64,000 bases of DNA from an uncultured Bacteroidales bacterium (lineage in GTDB: Bacteria; Bacteroidota; Bacteroidia; Bacteroidales; P3). Shown piece after piece: positions 25,022 through 34,111 of this stretch (the stretch's first letter is position 1; the number at the start of each line of letters is the position of its first letter). The stretch lies in the NCBI GenBank assembly GCA_947168665.1, contig CAMVMX010000006.1, positions 1-64,000 on the forward strand. The letters run 5' to 3'. Position numbers and translations under genes: made by a program. Under the pieces are notes generated by a model. That model had not been told where the DNA came from and searched no databases. It was given only the letters and a program-made list of their open reading frames with translations.

Positions 25022-26077
25022 TCACTGATTGGACAAGTATCTGTCAATCAAACGTGAAATGGGAAGAGATTTTAGCACTTCGGGGCTGACGGGGCTGAAG
25101 TATTGGGGTATTTTGCTGGGTTTGGACAGGTATTTGACAGATAGAAATTGGGCTTGTATGGTGCGGTGGGTGAGGTGGTGAGTGAATGATTGGCCAGCCT
25201 CGACGGAGAGAGGCTCGTCGGTGAACCATTCGGCAAGCGTTTGGCGTGCTTTGTCGGCAAGTATGCGATGGGGTATGGGTGTTTCGGTTTCGACCAGGGG
25301 CAGCTCGTATAGCCCCTGCCAGATGTCGCCGCTTGGGCGGCGATGGACCAGGATGGTTTCCGCAGGGAGTGGCCATCGGATATCGAAGTAGTAAAAATAT
25401 CGCTCCGTAACTTTTGGTGGGTTTGGCATGACGGGTAGTAGACTCACTTTTCCTTCCTTCTGGGCAGTACATTCAAGCCGAAATGGACATTGTGTACAGT
25501 CGCACCCGGTCGGTTTGCAGATGAGGGAGCCGAAGTCCATTATGGCTTGGTTGAAAAGGTCGGGTCTTTCTTTGTCAATTAGCTTGTTGAGGAGGTTTTC
25601 AAACTCTTTGTATGCCGCGGGGGTACGGATGGGGGTGTGGATTCCGTATAGCCGTGCAATGAATCGGTAAACATTGCCGTCGATGACGGGGTAGGGGAGT
25701 TTGTAGGCAAACGAGGCTATGGCTGCGGCAGTGTATCTTCCGACCCCTTTTAAAGCCAGAATCTCTTTGTAAGTGGAGGGGAATTTTCCGTCCAGGTTGT
25801 AGGCTATATGCTGTGCGGTGGCATGGAGATTCCGCGCACGGGAGTAGTATCCCAGCCCTTGCCAGCTTTTCAGCACCTGCTCTTCGCTGGCATCGGCCAA
25901 GTTGGCTACTGTGGGGTAGCGCTTTGTGAAATGGCTGTAGTATTCGCGTCCTTGTTCAATCCGTGTTTGCTGTAGGATGATTTCCGACAGCCAAATGAAG
26001 TATGGGTTGTCGGTTTCCCGCCACGGCAGTTTCCGCCCGTTTTCCAGATACCAATTTATGATTTTATTTGCGAACAT
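25022..26077 (-). CDS. mutY: A/G-specific adenine glycosylase
   Basis: A 351-residue base-excision-repair enzyme that removes adenine mispaired with 8-oxoguanine. The N-terminal catalytic domain has LPWRETDNPY, the helix IILQQTRIEQ with the catalytic Glu, the helix-hairpin-helix KGVGRYTAAAIASFAY, and the catalytic Asp in VIDGNVYR. The iron-sulfur cluster loop C-x6-C-x2-C-x5-C is complete (CKPTGCDCTQCPFRLEC). The C-terminal ~110 residues are the NUDIX-like domain that recognises 8-oxoguanine. Length is normal. Confidence 0.95.
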   Translation of the reverse strand: MFANKIINWYLENGRKLPWRETDNPYFIWLSEIILQQTRIEQGREYYSHFTKRYPTVANLADASEEQVLKSWQGLGYYSRARNLHATAQHIAYNLDGKFPSTYKEILALKGVGRYTAAAIASFAYKLPYPVIDGNVYRFIARLYGIHTPIRTPAAYKEFENLLNKLIDKERPDLFNQAIMDFGSLICKPTGCDCTQCPFRLECTAQKEGKVSLLPVMPNPPKVTERYFYYFDIRWPLPAETILVHRRPSGDIWQGLYELPLVETETPIPHRILADKARQTLAEWFTDEPLSVEAGQSFTHHLTHRTIQAQFLSVKYLSKPSKIPQYFSPVSPEVLKSLPISRLIDRYLSNQ

Positions 26078-26363
26078 GGGAGGAGCGATTTTTGGTTTTT
26101 TTAAGGTTGAAATTGGACTTTTGAACAGGTTGTTCAGTTATAAGTGACTGAAAAATTCATGTTAAAAAATGATTTTGTGAATGATGTATATTCTTTAATT
26201 TCAAATATATATATTTCATGACATGTTAAAAAATATTTTTATCCCCATCGGCGGGGCGCAATAATTTTGCCAATTCAAAAAAAAGTCCGAATTTTGCACC
26301 CGTTTTTCCGAAAGAAAAAACACCCGATAATAACGAAGATAAACACAAAAAAGTATATTAATC
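26078..26363. other. AT-rich divergent spacer before rpmB
   Basis: About 285 bases between mutY and rpmB. The promoter of the ribosomal genes must lie here, but no full TAnnTTTG box with spaced TTG could be fixed; an AATTTTGC stretch near 26290 is the best candidate. Confidence 0.35.
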
Positions 26364-26603
26364 ATGTCGAAGATTTGCGAAATCACCGGTAAAAAAGTCA
26401 TTCGTGGCAACAACGTGTCCCACTCGCGCATTCACACCAAGCGCACATTCTCCCCTAACCTGCAGACCAAGAAGTTCTATATTCCCGAAGAGGATATGTG
26501 GATTACTTTGAAAGTCAGTGCTAAGGGTATGCGTATCATCAATAAGAAAGGCATTCTCGCCGCACTTAACGATGCTGCTGCACAAGGTCACTTGCAGTTC
26601 TAA
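26364..26603 (+). CDS. rpmB: 50S ribosomal protein L28
   Basis: A 79-residue ribosomal protein. It opens with the typical CEITGKKVIRGNNVSHS and continues with HTKRTFSPNLQTKKF. L28 sits on the large subunit near the E site. It is followed by rpsU on the same strand, 63 bases away. Confidence 0.96.
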   Translation: MSKICEITGKKVIRGNNVSHSRIHTKRTFSPNLQTKKFYIPEEDMWITLKVSAKGMRIINKKGILAALNDAAAQGHLQF

Positions 26604-26666
26604 GCCAAAGACAAACAGGTCAAAATTAATTAATTATAAATCCCTAACAAGAAAGAGGTATCAACA

Positions 26667-26864
26667 ATGATTGTAGTTCCTATTAAAGAAGGTGAAAACA
26701 TCGAAAAAGCCCTGAAGAAACTTAAGAGAAAATTCGAAAAGACTGGCGTGGTGAAAGAACTCCGCGAGCGTCAGAAATTTACGAAACCTTCCGTAATCAA
26801 CCGGGAACGCAGACAGAAAGCCATCTATGTCCAGCATCTGCGTCAGCAGGAGCTTGATAAATAA
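26667..26864 (+). CDS. rpsU: 30S ribosomal protein S21
   Basis: A 65-residue very basic protein beginning MIVVPIKEGENIEKALKKL and continuing with RKFEKTGVVKELRERQ, the S21 pattern. S21 lies near the platform of the 30S subunit and affects mRNA binding; in Bacteroidota it is linked to anti-Shine-Dalgarno occlusion. Preceded by AAGAAAGAGG, a rare purine-rich ribosome-binding sequence in this window. Confidence 0.95.
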   Translation: MIVVPIKEGENIEKALKKLKRKFEKTGVVKELRERQKFTKPSVINRERRQKAIYVQHLRQQELDK

Positions 26865-26888
26865 TATTTGTCTGCACGAATCAATCTA

Positions 26889-26917
26889 AGGGCGGGTTTC
26901 AAAAACTTGCCCTTTTT
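26889..26917 (+). terminator. Terminator after rpsU
   Basis: AGGGCGGGTT pairs with AACTTGCCCT (two G-U pairs), then T5. Confidence 0.75.
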
Positions 26918-26981
26918 CAGTCCCTTTTTGAGGACGCGCTGTTCACTATTGGCATCTATCAACCTACACTAACCCGCTTCT

Positions 26982-28355
26982 ATGATTAAGAACAAGATAA
27001 AAGAAGTCCCCAGCCTCCTGTTCGTAACCGACAGCATGGAGTTCATGTCGTCGGCGGGGCGACGGCGTATGCTTGAGCAGCCGTGGATCACCGACCTGGC
27101 GGCACTCGACCGGGAGCAGGAGAATGTCCAATCGATGCAGTCTGCCCTATATTGCCATGACAATGAGCGGCCCGCCAATGTGTTGCGGCATCAGCTCATG
27201 CAGCTGCACGATATTCGTGGGACGTTACAGAACCTATCGACACATGTCGTGTTGGACGAAGTAGAGCTTTTCGAAATAAAGAATCTCTCTTACTTGTGCA
27301 ACATCAGTCGCCAGGCACTATCCGACCTTCGGTTGGACGAGCGGTTTCCTTTGCCCGACCTGCAGGAAGTCTTTTCATTGTTAGACCCAGACAAAACGGG
27401 GGTGCCTAATTTCTATATTTATGATAGCTATGACCATCGTCTTGCCCCAGTCCGACATAAAATGAAACAGGCTGATGAAGCTGAGATGGCAGCTTTGTTG
27501 GCACAACAAAACGAGATTCAGCAGCAGGTAATACTCCGTCTCTGCCAGCAGTTGTCGCCCTATTCAGAGAGGCTGTTCTTGGCGTTGGAAGGAATGGCAT
27601 ATATCGATTTTACGATGGCGCGTGCTGTTCTGGCCCATTCCTGGGCACTCGTATTCCCACGAAGAGATAGTCGGCAGCCTGTCTTCCGGGGCCTGTTCAA
27701 CCCACGGCTCAAACAGCACAACGAGTCGGTGGGCCTGCGCTACCAGCCAGTGGACATCGCGCTTACCCCAGGTGTGACCTTCATCACCGGCGCCAATATG
27801 GCCGGGAAAACCGTTCTCCTGAAAAGTGTGGGCCTGGCTCAGCTCATGTATCAATTCGGTTTCCCCATCCCGTCCGCCAGCTGCTGTGTTGCCCCTGTCG
27901 ACGATGTCGTTTTCTGTATCGGCGACGACCAGAATGAGATGAATGGACTGAGCAGTTTCGCATCAGAGATTACCCGTATCAGCGATGTGCTGAACCGCTC
28001 GCAAAAAGAGAAACTCCTGGTTCTTATTGACGAGCCTGCCCGTACCACCAACCCCGTTGAAGGGAAAGCCCTTGTGCAGGCTCTTGCCTCAATCATGTCC
28101 GAGCGCGACTCCATCACCCTCATCACGACGCATTATGGTCAGCTTGGACTTTCCTGTCGCCGCTTAAGGGTAAAGGGATTTGTCGAAGACCTTGTCGACA
28201 TACCCCTCACGGCCCAGAATATCAACCGCTTTATCGACTACTCCCTTGTGCCTGACGACAGCGACGAAGTGCCCCAAGAGGCACTCCGCATAGCCGAAAT
28301 GCTCTCCTGCAACCCCGAACTGATCTCTTCGGCCCGGCGTTTCATGGGCCAGTAG
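26982..28355 (+). CDS. MutS-related ATPase (MutS domain V only type)
   Basis: A 457-residue protein with the MutS core and ATPase domains but without the N-terminal mismatch-recognition domains of MutS1. The ATPase part has Walker A TGANMAGKT (about residue 270), Walker B LVLIDEPARTTN (about 346), the signature loop GLSSFASE, and the His-loop region LITTHYGQL. It lacks the C-terminal Smr nuclease of MutS2. Related stand-alone MutS-like ATPases are known in Bacteroidota, sometimes beside lysine-fermentation genes, but no such genes are visible here. Its substrate is unknown; a mismatch-repair role is doubtful given the missing recognition domain. Confidence 0.85.
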   Translation: MIKNKIKEVPSLLFVTDSMEFMSSAGRRRMLEQPWITDLAALDREQENVQSMQSALYCHDNERPANVLRHQLMQLHDIRGTLQNLSTHVVLDEVELFEIKNLSYLCNISRQALSDLRLDERFPLPDLQEVFSLLDPDKTGVPNFYIYDSYDHRLAPVRHKMKQADEAEMAALLAQQNEIQQQVILRLCQQLSPYSERLFLALEGMAYIDFTMARAVLAHSWALVFPRRDSRQPVFRGLFNPRLKQHNESVGLRYQPVDIALTPGVTFITGANMAGKTVLLKSVGLAQLMYQFGFPIPSASCCVAPVDDVVFCIGDDQNEMNGLSSFASEITRISDVLNRSQKEKLLVLIDEPARTTNPVEGKALVQALASIMSERDSITLITTHYGQLGLSCRRLRVKGFVEDLVDIPLTAQNINRFIDYSLVPDDSDEVPQEALRIAEMLSCNPELISSARRFMGQ

Positions 28356-28417
28356 GCTTGGTTAAGCTCCAAGCAGCTCATAGCGACAGCCCCACCGCGT
28401 AAACGACAGCCAACCAC

Positions 28418-28450
28418 AGGCCTTGGTGCATCCTAGTGCCAAGGCCTTTT
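28418..28450 (+). terminator. Terminator after the MutS-like gene
   Basis: AGGCCTTGG (28418-28426) pairs with CCAAGGCCT (28439-28447), followed by a T-rich run. Confidence 0.8.
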
Positions 28451-28772
28451 CTTTTGCCCTGTTTCGACATTGTTTTTTAGTGCATAGCCTACCGGTTATT
28501 TCTGTTTCAGAAACAATATGCTGGCAGTTCGGGATGAAGGAGGAACAACTGGTAGGGGAAAATCCCCTCGATCATCTCTATCAAATTTATTGTCCTTATC
28601 CCCTTCCGCCCACTTACCCCTCTATCCCCGTGCAACCGCGCCAGCCATCCTCAAAAAGCATCCCTCTTGCACAGTAACCGTGCAAAAGGGGAGATTAGCT
28701 TTGCATTTAACAAAGTCAGAGATATGGAATTCTAATCTATTTGGGGGGACAGGTCAGGCAACATAGAATTTA
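28451..28772. other. Spacer between convergent genes
   Basis: About 320 bases without a supportable gene; open frames here have no domain and no promoter. Confidence 0.4.
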
Positions 28773-29417
28773 CTATGGAACATAAATTTGTGTTTGTTGA
28801 GTCCTGTCAATCACACCATTATTCTCCAATGAGCTTCTGTCTATCCGGAATATGGGGTAGTGCGGGTCCTTTGGATTTTTATACACTGCCACAATTATCT
28901 TCTGCTTTCTCTTTTTGGCTTCTTTTAAATTATTGTAGTATCTGATTGGCAAATATTCGTCCTTTTGACTCTTGCTTGTTTCTCCCTCTGGATTCGCCTG
29001 AAAACGGTATTTTACTAAGACATAATTATTAGTTTTAAATACCATGGTCAGCGTTGCGGACGCATACCCATACAATTCGACCGTATCGGAAAGAAGCAAT
29101 TCATCTACACATACCCAAAAGTCATTGTCATCAATATTGTCAGGATCGTAGTATGCCTTGAATGACATTCCTACAAAAGTGGGGTCGAATTCATCAACAT
29201 TAGGCTTTGGCCAACCTTGCAGGTGCGGATGTTTTTGCCCATCTTGGTCTACAAGAGTGTAATATGGCCTGTCAAAACTGAATCCTTCAAAGATAGCAAT
29301 TCCTTCTTGGTTATTTTTATGTTCACTCAAATATGTAATAAGTGAAACATCACTACAACCAACCAGTGCAAAAACAAGTATTAAGGGAACGCTTAATAAT
29401 ACAAAGATTTTTTTCAT
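28773..29417 (-). CDS. Hypothetical lipoprotein
   Basis: A 214-residue protein with a lipoprotein signal: MKK, a hydrophobic core, and the lipobox ALVGC with Cys near residue 21. The mature part has mixed alpha/beta character and a Lys-rich segment (LKEAKKRKQK) but no motif I recognise. It is a likely envelope protein of unknown function. The gene is somewhat AT-richer than its neighbours. No clear promoter box was found. Confidence 0.7.
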   Translation of the reverse strand: MKKIFVLLSVPLILVFALVGCSDVSLITYLSEHKNNQEGIAIFEGFSFDRPYYTLVDQDGQKHPHLQGWPKPNVDEFDPTFVGMSFKAYYDPDNIDDNDFWVCVDELLLSDTVELYGYASATLTMVFKTNNYVLVKYRFQANPEGETSKSQKDEYLPIRYYNNLKEAKKRKQKIIVAVYKNPKDPHYPIFRIDRSSLENNGVIDRTQQTQIYVP

Positions 29418-29763
29418 GGGTTAATATTTTGATAATGAGTGGTTAAAAAAATATCGTTTTTTCTTTTCTATCCCGTAGTCATTGTTTTCAATTATGTTTA
29501 TTGTTCATCAACCTCATCAATACTATTTTTGTTAATTTGATAACGTGTCGCCGTGAATTATACTGTGCGGAGAAACATATTGTGTCTGAATCAATGCATT
29601 TACAAACAAATACATCTTTCATCCGAAAATCATTTACGCCCATTATAACGCACCCTCCCGCTTTTATTGCCATCGTCCCCAACATTTATCCGCTAATAAA
29701 GATAAACGATGGCTGTCGGTACGGTTCCGGTTAAGCCCCTGGTAGGGTGGGGGAGAAGGGAAT
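29418..29763. other. AT-rich spacer
   Basis: About 345 bases between two leftward genes. A 65-codon minus-strand frame (29488-29685) and a plus-strand frame lie here, neither with domain or promoter support. Confidence 0.35.
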
Positions 29764-29797
29764 AAAAAAGCGGTGCCGAAGGGACTGGCACCGCTTC
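29764..29797 (-). terminator. Terminator of the surface-protein operon
   Basis: AGCGGTGCC (29769-29777) pairs with GGCACCGCT (29787-29795), with a T6 run on the minus strand. It lies 30 bases past the end of the repeat protein gene. Confidence 0.85.
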
Positions 29798-29826
29798 TCG
29801 TTATTAATAGTCTGTAGGGTAAATAA

Positions 29827-32103
29827 TCAATAGTCTCTGACCAGACGCACAGAGCAGCCGGTTGAATAAGTAACCGTATTCTGCATGATGTTCGAGTTCG
29901 GGGCTACGTGGAAGGAGTAGCCGGTCGTTCCGTTGACATGGCTGGCACTCCAGTAGTTGCCGATTATGCCGATGTTGGAGGTGGCGCTTCCCACGCGCTC
30001 GCCGGCGGCGGGCAGGAAGACCGCGCCGGCAGCCTCCATAGTAGCCCATGAAGAGGCGTTGTAGACATTGGTGGTGTAGTCAGCGTTAGTGTTGACGAAT
30101 GTGATGCCGGCAGGGCAGTGCCAGTCGTCGGGCAGCAGGATAAAGCCGGGAGTACTCTCGACAGTGGCCATGCCTTTCAGTGCACTGGCGTTGGGACGCT
30201 GAGTCAACAGATAGGTCCATTCGCTGTAGGTGAGGGTGCGCCACATCGCCATCTGGTTGCCGCCATTGATGATGGGATTATAGAAGCCCCAGTCGGCATT
30301 GGCATAGAAGTCCACTAAGTCGTTGCCGTCAGTGGCTTCAGTGTATTCCGAGTTGTTGGTGGTAGTCTCGTAAGGCATGTAACGGCCAGCGCCGCCGTCC
30401 CAGCCGCTGGTGCCATAGCCGAAGAGGTCCACCCATGTGGAGCAATAGGATTGCATATAGACATTGTTGTTGTCGCTGCCAGCTATGTCGTACTGGTTCA
30501 CTGCGAAGCGCCAAGTCTTGATGCGGGGTCTGTACTGGAGGTTGCCTTGCGAGAAGTTGATTTTCTTCTCAGCGCTGACGCTGAAGATGCCGGGCAGAGC
30601 TCCTTTCGCACGCGGATGCTCCAGCTCAAAGATACGGGTGTTCATGCTGTCCACCAGTTGCTCATAAGAGTTGGTGATGCTGTCTATGCGCTCGTTGAGG
30701 GCGGCCACCTGGGCTGCCAGTATCGAGTCGGCGTAAGCCTTGTTGACTGCATCCAGCGGGTCGGTGGGATAGCTGAGGTTCTTAATCTGGCTATAGGCGT
30801 TGTTGTTGATGCGCAACACATCAGACAAGCCTTGGGTCTCCTCGTTCTGGGGCAGGATTACAAATGTGCTGTCGTTCAGGAAGAGGGTGTCGCCGCTGAT
30901 TGTGAGGTGCAGGTCGCCGGGAGTGAGGAAATGCAGGTCATTGACGAACTGGCTGAGAGCCGTCGGGTGATTCAGCACACTGTCCCATTCAATCGTGCCG
31001 TTCCAGTTGCCGCCGTTGATGATGATATAGGTGTCGTCGTCCAGGAAGAGGGTGTCGCCGCTCATGTGCACATCACCGGCATCGACAAAGTTCAGGTCAT
31101 TGATAAACTGGCTGAGGCGGGTGGGATGATTCAGCACACTGTCCCATTCAATCGTGCCGTTCCAGTTGCCGCCGTTGATGATGATATAGGTGTCGTCGTC
31201 CAGGAAGAGGGTGTCGCCGCTCATGTGCACATCACCGGCATCGACAAAGTTCAGGTCATTGATAAACTGGCTGAGGCGGGTGGGATGATTCAGCACGCTG
31301 TCCCATTCAATCGTGCCGTTCCAGTTGCCGCCGTTAATGATGATATAAGTGCTGTCATTCAAGAAAAGGGTGTCGCCGCTCAGATACACATCGCCAGCGA
31401 TGACAAAGTCAAGGTCATTGATAAATTCGCTGAGGTAAGTGGGGTGGTTCAGCACGCTGTCCCACTCAATGCTTGTGATTCCCGAACCGCCGTTGGGAGG
31501 CAGGATGACGTAAGTGTTGTTGTTGAGGAAGAGCGTGTCGCCGTGGATGGAGAGCTCCAGATCATCAGCCGTGAGGAAATCAAGGTCGTTGATGAACTGG
31601 CTCAGGCGTGTGGGTGCGTTGCGCAGACTGTCGTAGAGGAATCCCCATGCGCGGAAATAGGGGTCGCGCTCGTCAAATTCAAAATCCTCGCTGATGTGGT
31701 CGGCCACGGTAGCGTGAGTGGCGTAATGAGCGTAGGGGACGGCAAGAATCTTCTGTGTCGTGGTCAGCGTGTAGTTCGTACCGCCGTAGGGGTCAATCTC
31801 ACTGACAATGAAGTAGGGGCCTTCAGCCCAGTTGATGTTGGCGAAAGCGTCCGAGTTCTCGCCCACCACCAACGTAAAGAGGCCGTTGCCGTTAGTGCTG
31901 AGATTTTCTGTTTGTTGGTATACCTGTGTTCCGGTGGTAGAGCCCTGCACGATGGAAAGGCGCACGCCCACGTTGCGGTTAGCCATCAGTTGTCCTGCAG
32001 AGTTTCTCACCACTGCCTGATAGTTGAATCCTTTGGGGGTCTGGGCGATTACGGCTCCCGCCAAAAGGACAAGGGTTAAGAGAGAGAGAATAATTTTTTT
32101 CAT
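29827..32103 (-). CDS. Secreted repeat protein with FISUMP-like C-terminal domain
   Basis: A 758-residue secreted protein. A signal peptide (cleavage around VIA-QT) is followed by a module typical of Bacteroidota surface proteins (PKGFNYQAVVRNSAG, then PYAHYA, residues ~22-135). Next come five to six related ~53-residue repeats (about 145-425), each with a NHPT-LSQFINDL segment and a SGDTLFL-D-TYI segment. A short coiled coil follows (VAALNERIDSITNSYEQL). The C-terminal ~220 residues resemble the Fibrobacter succinogenes major paralogous domain: LPDDWHCPAG, then NYWSAS, then GCSVRLVRDY. It is a probable surface filament or adhesin, last gene of a leftward operon. Confidence 0.8.
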   Translation of the reverse strand: MKKIILSLLTLVLLAGAVIAQTPKGFNYQAVVRNSAGQLMANRNVGVRLSIVQGSTTGTQVYQQTENLSTNGNGLFTLVVGENSDAFANINWAEGPYFIVSEIDPYGGTNYTLTTTQKILAVPYAHYATHATVADHISEDFEFDERDPYFRAWGFLYDSLRNAPTRLSQFINDLDFLTADDLELSIHGDTLFLNNNTYVILPPNGGSGITSIEWDSVLNHPTYLSEFINDLDFVIAGDVYLSGDTLFLNDSTYIIINGGNWNGTIEWDSVLNHPTRLSQFINDLNFVDAGDVHMSGDTLFLDDDTYIIINGGNWNGTIEWDSVLNHPTRLSQFINDLNFVDAGDVHMSGDTLFLDDDTYIIINGGNWNGTIEWDSVLNHPTALSQFVNDLHFLTPGDLHLTISGDTLFLNDSTFVILPQNEETQGLSDVLRINNNAYSQIKNLSYPTDPLDAVNKAYADSILAAQVAALNERIDSITNSYEQLVDSMNTRIFELEHPRAKGALPGIFSVSAEKKINFSQGNLQYRPRIKTWRFAVNQYDIAGSDNNNVYMQSYCSTWVDLFGYGTSGWDGGAGRYMPYETTTNNSEYTEATDGNDLVDFYANADWGFYNPIINGGNQMAMWRTLTYSEWTYLLTQRPNASALKGMATVESTPGFILLPDDWHCPAGITFVNTNADYTTNVYNASSWATMEAAGAVFLPAAGERVGSATSNIGIIGNYWSASHVNGTTGYSFHVAPNSNIMQNTVTYSTGCSVRLVRDY
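30870..31600 (-). repeat. Tandem 159-bp coding repeats
   Basis: Units of 159 bp (53 codons). The two central copies (about 31014-31172 and 31173-31331) are nearly identical in DNA: the same string recurs at 31072 and 31231. Outer copies are diverged. Such arrays can gain or lose units by recombination. Confidence 0.85.
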
Positions 32104-32105
32104 GA

Positions 32106-32624
32106 TTATTTTGCCTTAATTATTTTGTATACATTCATTTTAGTTTTGTCGGGTGTTGCAATCTGCAGCATGTAGTTGCCGGCCCCGTACTCCTCCAGGT
32201 CGATCAGCTGTTTCCCGCCTTTGTAGGTACCCTGTTGCAGCACTTGGCCATTAGTGCCGAAAAGCGTGAAGATGAGCTGTCCTGCTGTTGCGTCGCATTC
32301 CAGCACCACGTTGTCGGCTGTAGGGTTGGGATAAATCATCATGGTTGACGTAATCTCCCCGATGCCTTGCTGGGCGCGGTCCCTCTCGGTGAAGGGCTGT
32401 TGGACCCCTTCCGTGAAGCTCTCGGTGACGTTCACCACAGTGATGGCTCGTGCCGTAGCTGTTTTCACGGCCACCTCGCCGCCACTGAAGCTGACGCTCC
32501 CGGTGCTTCCCGTCATGTCGCCCCCAAAGCAGGTGATGGCCTGCTGGGCGTGAAGACTGCCCGCGCCCCCCAACAGGATGGCCAGCACCGCGATGCTTGC
32601 TGTTTTCTTGATGGTTCTGAACAT
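32106..32624 (-). CDS. Small secreted protein with type IX sorting domain
   Basis: A 172-residue protein. A signal peptide (cleavage around LHA-QQ) precedes a ~65-residue beta-rich stretch (FGGDMTGSTGSVSFSGG, then EGVQQPF). The last ~80 residues are a type A C-terminal sorting domain: IYPNPTADNVVLEC, then LFGTNGQVLQQG, then YKIIKAK. Such domains direct secretion by the type IX system. Its stop lies 2 bases before the start of the repeat protein, indicating one operon. Confidence 0.82.
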   Translation of the reverse strand: MFRTIKKTASIAVLAILLGGAGSLHAQQAITCFGGDMTGSTGSVSFSGGEVAVKTATARAITVVNVTESFTEGVQQPFTERDRAQQGIGEITSTMMIYPNPTADNVVLECDATAGQLIFTLFGTNGQVLQQGTYKGGKQLIDLEEYGAGNYMLQIATPDKTKMNVYKIIKAK

Positions 32625-32648
32625 AGTTATTGTCGTATTATTGTTGTG

Positions 32649-34094
32649 TTATTCAGTTTCCTTTGGTTTGTTATAGTCAGTGATACGCATACCCACATTC
32701 TCCACCTCAATCTCCACGCGGCGGTTCCTGAAGCGGCCCACCTCGGTGCTGTTGGTGTCAATGGGATATTTCCTGCCCAGACCTTCGGGGGTCATGCGGC
32801 TGCCGTCAATGCCTTGCGACTTCAGATACTTGATTACCGCGTTGGCGCGCTGCATCGAAAGCACTTCGTTGTAGCTGTCCGTACCCAGGCTGTCAGTGTG
32901 GCCATACACCTTGATGCGCATTTCGGGATAGGCCTTCATCATCATAGCCACATCGATAAGCGGCTGTTTCGATTCGGGACGCAGACGGTACGAGTCAAAG
33001 TCGAAATTGATGTTGAACAGGCAGATGCGCTTGTCGCTGATGTCTATGCCCAGTGTGATGAAGGCATACATCTCCGAGAACGAGTAGCAGTCCTTGTGCA
33101 CATAGGAAGGATTCTCCCCGCTGTTGTCATTGACATTAACGTTGACAGGCTGACTCACGAACACCGTGTCAGGCACTCTGGGCGTAGTGTCCACCACCAC
33201 CACAAATACTGTGTCGGGAATTACGGGCGTGGTGTCAATCACCTGTTCTATCGGTGCAGGTTTCTTCTTCCAGCTGCCGTCAATGGGGATGGCCAGGCGC
33301 ATAGCTATTTCCACGCCCCTGTTCTTGCGCTCATTCTGCCACAGCTCAGCCCCGAAAAACCGGTTGGCAATCACCGAGCGGTCGGCGTCGGCCACATCAG
33401 GGTTATCCTTGATTTCGCGCTGGGCAAAAGTGTTGAGAAGCCCCATATTGTAGCCTCCCTCCACCGAAAGCAGCAGAGGCATGCCGCCAGTGGGGATAAG
33501 GAAGTCGATACCGGCTCCGAACATCACACCGGCATCATACTCGTTTACGTCGGCCTTGGTCACTCTGGCCGTCACACCTTTCGGGAAATCGTCAGCGTGG
33601 TAGCCGATTTTACCGCCATAGGCCATGCCGAACTCCGGCACCACCATCAGATAGGGCGACACATGGCTGCCCTTGAAACGGAAGTTATAAGTGATGGGCA
33701 GGCGGAAGTCCAGATAATGGGTCTTCATGCGATACTGCACATCCTTCCACTCCAGCGAGTCGGCCCGGCCGATAAGCGTCACCTCAGGGCGCAAAGCCAG
33801 ATTGCTCCCGCCCAAGTGGAAATGGCCAAACAGGCCCAACATTCCCTGGGGCTGCCAATAGTGTGTGTAGCGGCTTACAAGCCGCTGTGAGTAAATCATG
33901 TCGGACAGGTTCAACCCGCCGCGCACACCAATCAAGCTGCGGGGGAAAATCACCTCGTCAGCCTTCTGTTGCTCGGTGGCGGGGGCAATGGTATCCTGCG
34001 GGGCGGCCGCAGCCGTGTCCTGCTCAGGCTGCTGAGCAAAGGCAACCCCTGTGGCAAGCAATACCATCAATGCAGATAATAATATGTGTTTCAT
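32649..34094 (-). CDS. OmpA-family outer-membrane protein
   Basis: A 481-residue protein. A signal peptide (cleavage around AFA-QQ) and a short acidic linker lead to a PorT-like beta-barrel of ~220 residues (GVRGGLNLSDM near residue 55). A Val/Pro/Asp-rich hinge follows (two VPDTVFV segments), then an OmpA peptidoglycan-binding domain: INFDFDSYRLRPESKQPL, KVYGHTDSLGTDSYN, RRVEIEV. It is the second gene of the leftward operon and probably anchors the secreted partners to the envelope. Confidence 0.9.
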   Translation of the reverse strand: MKHILLSALMVLLATGVAFAQQPEQDTAAAAPQDTIAPATEQQKADEVIFPRSLIGVRGGLNLSDMIYSQRLVSRYTHYWQPQGMLGLFGHFHLGGSNLALRPEVTLIGRADSLEWKDVQYRMKTHYLDFRLPITYNFRFKGSHVSPYLMVVPEFGMAYGGKIGYHADDFPKGVTARVTKADVNEYDAGVMFGAGIDFLIPTGGMPLLLSVEGGYNMGLLNTFAQREIKDNPDVADADRSVIANRFFGAELWQNERKNRGVEIAMRLAIPIDGSWKKKPAPIEQVIDTTPVIPDTVFVVVVDTTPRVPDTVFVSQPVNVNVNDNSGENPSYVHKDCYSFSEMYAFITLGIDISDKRICLFNINFDFDSYRLRPESKQPLIDVAMMMKAYPEMRIKVYGHTDSLGTDSYNEVLSMQRANAVIKYLKSQGIDGSRMTPEGLGRKYPIDTNSTEVGRFRNRRVEIEVENVGMRITDYNKPKETE

Positions 34095-34111
34095 GTAATC
34101 AGCCTTTAAAA

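Noticed and set aside
28423..28677. An 84-codon gene after the MutS-like gene
   Set aside because: It begins within a terminator, and has no ribosome-binding site or recognisable domain.
30870..31600. A CRISPR array
   Set aside because: The repeats are 159 bp, in frame and coding, with no spacer pattern; no cas gene is present anywhere in the window.
30451..32079. A 542-codon open frame on the plus strand with internal repeats
   Set aside because: Its repeats simply mirror the 159-bp repeats of the secreted protein on the minus strand, which has a signal peptide and a domain.
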